From Bradyrhizobium betae (GTDB taxonomy: Bacteria; Pseudomonadota; Alphaproteobacteria; Rhizobiales; Xanthobacteraceae): DNA of 64,000 nucleotides. Every line of letters starts with the position of its first letter. The stretch's first letter is position 1. The notes beneath the pieces were generated by a model. It searched no databases. It saw nothing but the letters and a program-made list of their open reading frames with translations, and had not been told where the DNA came from. The DNA is taken from contig NZ_CP044543.1 of assembly GCF_008932115.1 (NCBI RefSeq), positions 2,610,501-2,674,500 of the forward strand. The letters are read 5' to 3'. The translations under genes were made by a program, and so were the position numbers. Of this stretch, positions 61,615 to 64,000 are shown one piece after another.

Positions 61615-61986
61615 ATGGAGACGACCATGTACGACCATATCGGATTGCGCGTTGCCGACCTCGACGCCGCCACGCGCTTCTACACCGCGGTGCTGGCGCC
61701 GCTCGGCCATGTCCTGTGCTCCAGCGGTGACGGCTATGCCGGCTTTGGCCCGAAGGGCGTGCCCGCACTCTGGCTGCATCTCAACAAGGGGCGCAAGGCC
61801 GACGGCGCGCATATCGCGTTTCGCGCCGCCGATCATGACGCGGTCAAGGCATTTCACAGCGAGGGCCTGAAGAGCGGCGGCCGCGACAATGGCGGCGCCG
61901 GCCCGCGCAAGGATTACAGCCCGACCTACTACGCGGCGTTCCTGATCGACCCTGACGGCAACAATGTCGAGGCGGTTTGCGTGTGA
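61615..61986 (+). CDS. VOC-family (glyoxalase-fold) protein
   Basis: 123 aa from ATG at 61615, or 119 aa from 61627. MYDHIGLRVADLDAATRFYTAVLAPLGH begins the first beta-alpha-beta-beta-beta unit and PTYYAAFLIDPDGNNVEAVCV ends the second. Metal-ligand positions His (DHIG) and Glu (NNVEAV) are present. Members include dioxygenases, glyoxalases and resistance proteins; the substrate is unknown. Confidence 0.88.
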   Translation: METTMYDHIGLRVADLDAATRFYTAVLAPLGHVLCSSGDGYAGFGPKGVPALWLHLNKGRKADGAHIAFRAADHDAVKAFHSEGLKSGGRDNGGAGPRKDYSPTYYAAFLIDPDGNNVEAVCV

Positions 61987-62005
61987 GCGCTTGCTGCGCA
62001 CGGGC

Positions 62006-62110
62006 ATTCGTAGGGTGGGCAAAGCGTAGCGTGCCCACCATCGCGTGCGACGGCGCCGATGAATGGTGGGCACGGCGCGCGAAGAGCGCGCCTTTGCCCA
62101 CCCTACGAAT
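62006..62110 (+). repeat. Intergenic palindromic repeat, family F
   Basis: A perfect 19-bp inverted repeat: ATTCGTAGGGTGGGCAAAG at 62006-62024 and its complement at 62092-62110, with internal GTGCCCACCA (62031-62040) and TGGTGGGCAC arms. The right end lies 10 bp from the start of the SRPBCC gene, so it may shape that transcript's leader. Confidence 0.85.
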
Positions 62111-62119
62111 TCTATCCAA

Positions 62120-62527
62120 ATGGACACACTCATGGCCTCCATCCACAACGATGTTTCCCTTAACGTCCCTGCCGACAAGGTCTGGGATGCCGTCCGCGAT
62201 TTCGGCGCGCTGCCTCAGCGGCTGGCGCCGGGCTTCGTCACGGCCTGCACGCTCGACGGCGATGCGCGCATCGTCAGCTTCGCCAATGGCTCGGTCGCAC
62301 GCGAGGTGCTGGTGGATTGCGACGAGGCGCGGCGTCGGCTGGTCTATGCGATCGACAACGAGCGGCTGACGCATTACAGCGCCTCGGTGCAAGTGATCGC
62401 CGAGGGCGACAAGGCGTGCCGCCTGGTCTGGATCATCGACATGCTGCCGAGCGAGCTTGCGGCTTACGTCCAGGGACAGACCAGGGAAGCGGTGGCCGCG
62501 ATCCACCGGGCGTTTCCGCCTGCGTGA
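62120..62527 (+). CDS. SRPBCC-family (polyketide cyclase/START-like) protein
   Basis: 135 aa from ATG at 62120 (another at 62132). HNDVSLNVPADKVWDAVRDFGALPQRLAPGFVTACTLDGDARIVSFANG is the classical SRPBCC opening, and RRRLVYAIDNERLTHYSASVQVIAEGDKACRLVWIIDMLP supplies the sheet. Helix-grip fold with a hydrophobic pocket; ligand unknown. An upstream in-frame ATG at 62063 lies in the repeat. Confidence 0.85.
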   Translation: MDTLMASIHNDVSLNVPADKVWDAVRDFGALPQRLAPGFVTACTLDGDARIVSFANGSVAREVLVDCDEARRRLVYAIDNERLTHYSASVQVIAEGDKACRLVWIIDMLPSELAAYVQGQTREAVAAIHRAFPPA

Positions 62528-62627
62528 TCTTTCTCACAGAGCTTCTCCCTGCTCGACCGTAACCATGGCCGCGTGCGTCCGGTTGGCTTCGCTCTCCCGG
62601 CGGAGCCACGCACGCGAGGAGCAGGCC

Positions 62628-63122
62628 ATGAGAGGTGCGGACAAGGTGATCTGCCAGGCAGCCGCGGTGCTGCTGCTGTTTTCGATCTCGAGCGCGCCGG
62701 CAAGGGCGCAGTTCCTCGGCGGCGGAGGCGCCGGCGGCGAGGACATGATGACCCAGATGGCGCCGATGCTGGAAATGATGAAGGCGAAGATGGGCAAGCG
62801 CCGCTTCGCCATGCTGATGCAGACCATGGGCCCGATGATGAGCCGCATGATGGAGAATGGCGGCGGCGGGATCGGCGGCATGATGGGCGGCGGCTTCGGC
62901 GGCGGCAATTTTGGCGGCGGCTTCGGTGCGCCGAACTACGGCGGCTACACGCCGATGGGCGGAGGCGGCTATATGCCGACCGGGCTCGGCGGCATCGGTG
63001 GCGGCGATATCATGGGCATGATGGGCGGCGCCGGCGGCGGCGACATGATGGCGATGATTCCGCAACTGATGCGGCTCGCCAATGTCGGCGGCGGGGGCCA
63101 TCGCCGCCACAAGCACCGTTAG
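62628..63122 (+). CDS. Exported Met- and Gly-rich protein
   Basis: 164 aa from ATG at 62628, with GCGAGGAGC upstream. The signal peptide is KVICQAAAVLLLFSISSAPARAQ. The mature chain has about 30 methionines in clusters (EDMMTQMAPMLEMMKAKM, MLMQTMGPMMSRMM), long Gly-rich stretches with Tyr and Phe (FGGGNFGGGFG, YGGYTPMGGGGY), and ends with GGGGHRRHKHR. Met clusters plus a His-rich tail could bind copper or silver. No family recognised. Confidence 0.7.
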   Translation: MRGADKVICQAAAVLLLFSISSAPARAQFLGGGGAGGEDMMTQMAPMLEMMKAKMGKRRFAMLMQTMGPMMSRMMENGGGGIGGMMGGGFGGGNFGGGFGAPNYGGYTPMGGGGYMPTGLGGIGGGDIMGMMGGAGGGDMMAMIPQLMRLANVGGGGHRRHKHR

Positions 63123-63144
63123 GGCCGGCACCTTCGGACATGAG

Positions 63145-63179
63145 GCAACCACCCTTCGCGGGGCACGAAGGATGGTTGC
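63145..63179. terminator. Hairpin after the Met/Gly-rich gene
   Basis: GCAACCACCCTTCG (63145-63158) pairs with CGAAGGATGGTTGC (63166-63179), 13 of 14 positions complementary, with a short GC-rich loop. It lies between convergent genes. No T-run follows on either strand, so it may be a non-classical terminator or RNA-stabilising stem. Confidence 0.5.
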
Positions 63180-63209
63180 GCCGGGCCGGCGGTCGGGGAG
63201 CCGCCGGTA

Positions 63210-63911
63210 TCAAATCCGATCGTTGATCAGGACGCCGGACATCGACGGATCGCTTGGCTTGGTCTCGTCGCTCGATTGCTTCGCGCTGTAGGTCGAATCC
63301 GCGATCGAGTTCTTCAGCGACTGAAGGAATTGTTCAAGCAGGTCCGTCGTCGAGCTGCCGCTCGACGAACTGTCCGTGGCGGTGATCGAAGACGTTCCGC
63401 TTGCATCCGTCGTGTCGCTCGATCTCGTCGCGCTGGACGAAGTCGAATCCGTCAGCAGGTTCTTCAGCGAGTCGAGGAGTTGCTGAAGCAGGTCCACCAC
63501 CGAATTGCCGCTCGACGAACTGTCCGTGGCGCCCGCGGGGGGAGGCCCGCCGGGCGGCGGTCCGCCTGCTCCACCGGGGCCACCTGCCCCGCCCGGTCGC
63601 TGGGAGAACGCCGCCTTGAAGATGCCCTGCAACTCGGTGGCCTGCTCGTCGGTCAGCTTGCCCGCCGAAACTTCCTTCTTGATGAGATCATCGATCTTCG
63701 AGGTGAATGCATCGGGCGATGATCCGCTGCCGCTGGACTGATCGCTCGCGCTGCTTGATTGCAAGGCAGTGTCGATGTCGCTGAGCGCGGATGACAGCGC
63801 CGACTGATCAGATGCATTGATCGCGCCGGAACTGACTTCCGCCTGCAATTCATCCTGGAGTCGTTTCAACGGCGATGCGTGGTGGGAGGAGAGCGCCGAA
63901 ATCGAGGTCAT
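63210..63911 (-). CDS. Ser-rich protein with internal helical duplication
   Basis: 233 aa, no signal peptide. N-terminal part ASPLKRLQDELQAEVSSGAINASDQSALSSALSDIDTALQSS and KIDDLIKKEVSAGKLTDEQATELQGIFKAAF look like paired helices. Then comes a Gly/Pro linker and two copies of a 50-residue unit: SSSGNSVVDLLQQLLDSLKNLLTDS and SSSGSSTTDLLEQFLQSLKNSIADS. The duplicated DNA blocks are exactly 150 bp apart. Related proteins occur in Bradyrhizobium-type genomes; function unknown. Bases 63912-64000 upstream hold no other feature I recognise. Confidence 0.72.
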   Translation of the reverse strand: MTSISALSSHHASPLKRLQDELQAEVSSGAINASDQSALSSALSDIDTALQSSSASDQSSGSGSSPDAFTSKIDDLIKKEVSAGKLTDEQATELQGIFKAAFSQRPGGAGGPGGAGGPPPGGPPPAGATDSSSSGNSVVDLLQQLLDSLKNLLTDSTSSSATRSSDTTDASGTSSITATDSSSSGSSTTDLLEQFLQSLKNSIADSTYSAKQSSDETKPSDPSMSGVLINDRI

Positions 63912-64000
63912 GATGGCCTTCCGTGCTTCTGGTGAACTCGCGGCGAAATTGTTCCCAGGAGCTGGCGCGAAGCCTTCGGCAAGGTGCGGGACCGGTTGCT

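Noticed and set aside
1..64000. CRISPR array or intact insertion sequence
   Set aside because: No regularly spaced direct repeats and no transposase gene were seen; repeated elements are palindromic intergenic repeats.

Overview
The window is GC-rich alphaproteobacterial chromosome. It most resembles Bradyrhizobium or a close relative. That is inference from gene content (class I lysyl-tRNA synthetase, the ligase-associated DNA-damage module, a DUF2865 protein) and from many copies of short palindromic intergenic repeats. Almost every gap longer than about 100 bp holds one of these repeats; at least six families are visible.

Layout. 1-2 kb: dnaX (3' end outside the window) and the SRP RNA gene, both on the minus strand. 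2.1-6.5 kb: a plus-strand operon of polar amino-acid ABC uptake genes, an SDR-like protein and a muconate-cycloisomerase-like enolase. 6.8-9.7 kb: HIT protein, NAD pyrophosphatase, PfkB kinase, Lrp/AsnC regulator. 9.7-10.4 kb: remnants of a histidine kinase and a sterol-desaturase-type hydroxylase meet at a deletion scar. 10.4-20 kb: chemoreceptor, phosphomannomutase, retropepsin-like protease, HrpB helicase, UDP-glucose dehydrogenase, acyltransferase. 20.2-27.7 kb: polA, FMN reductase, LysE exporter, GST, pyrE, a DUF2865 protein and a hypothetical protein.

27.7-34.7 kb is a decayed genomic island. It has a truncated integrase with an in-frame stop at the left end and an excisionase-like HTH gene at the right end. 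Its cargo includes small unknown genes (one frameshifted), an AlbA_2/Schlafen-type protein, a set of exported proteins including a ClpP-fold protease, and a translationally coupled pair encoding a small helical protein and a TIR-like (PCTIR) effector. This pair is the best candidate for an undescribed, probably anti-phage, system.

34.7-43.3 kb holds the ligase-associated DNA-repair module (PdeM nuclease, DEXH helicase, SNM1-type exonuclease, ATP-dependent ligase), split by an ABC binding-protein gene and a TPR-methyltransferase gene. 43.3-55.2 kb: small membrane protein, MATE exporter, pyrD with a DUF952 gene, an S24-type regulator lacking its nucleophile, alpha-carbonic anhydrase, lysK, an amino-acid binding protein, a SCO copper chaperone, an exported ClpP-like protein, a flavoprotein dehydrogenase and RidA. 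55.4-64 kb: a fuconolactonase/aldo-keto reductase pair, a haem-oxygenase-fold protein, an XRE-cupin regulator with two acetyltransferases, tRNA-Gly(CCC), ogt with an AraC regulator, VOC and SRPBCC proteins, a Met/Gly-rich exported protein and a Ser-rich protein with an internal duplication.

Several housekeeping-type proteins lack textbook catalytic or metal-binding residues: DnaX (zinc cysteines), Pol I (proofreading residues), the SDR (YxxxK) and the S24 protein (Ser). These are read directly from the sequence and are reported as findings.
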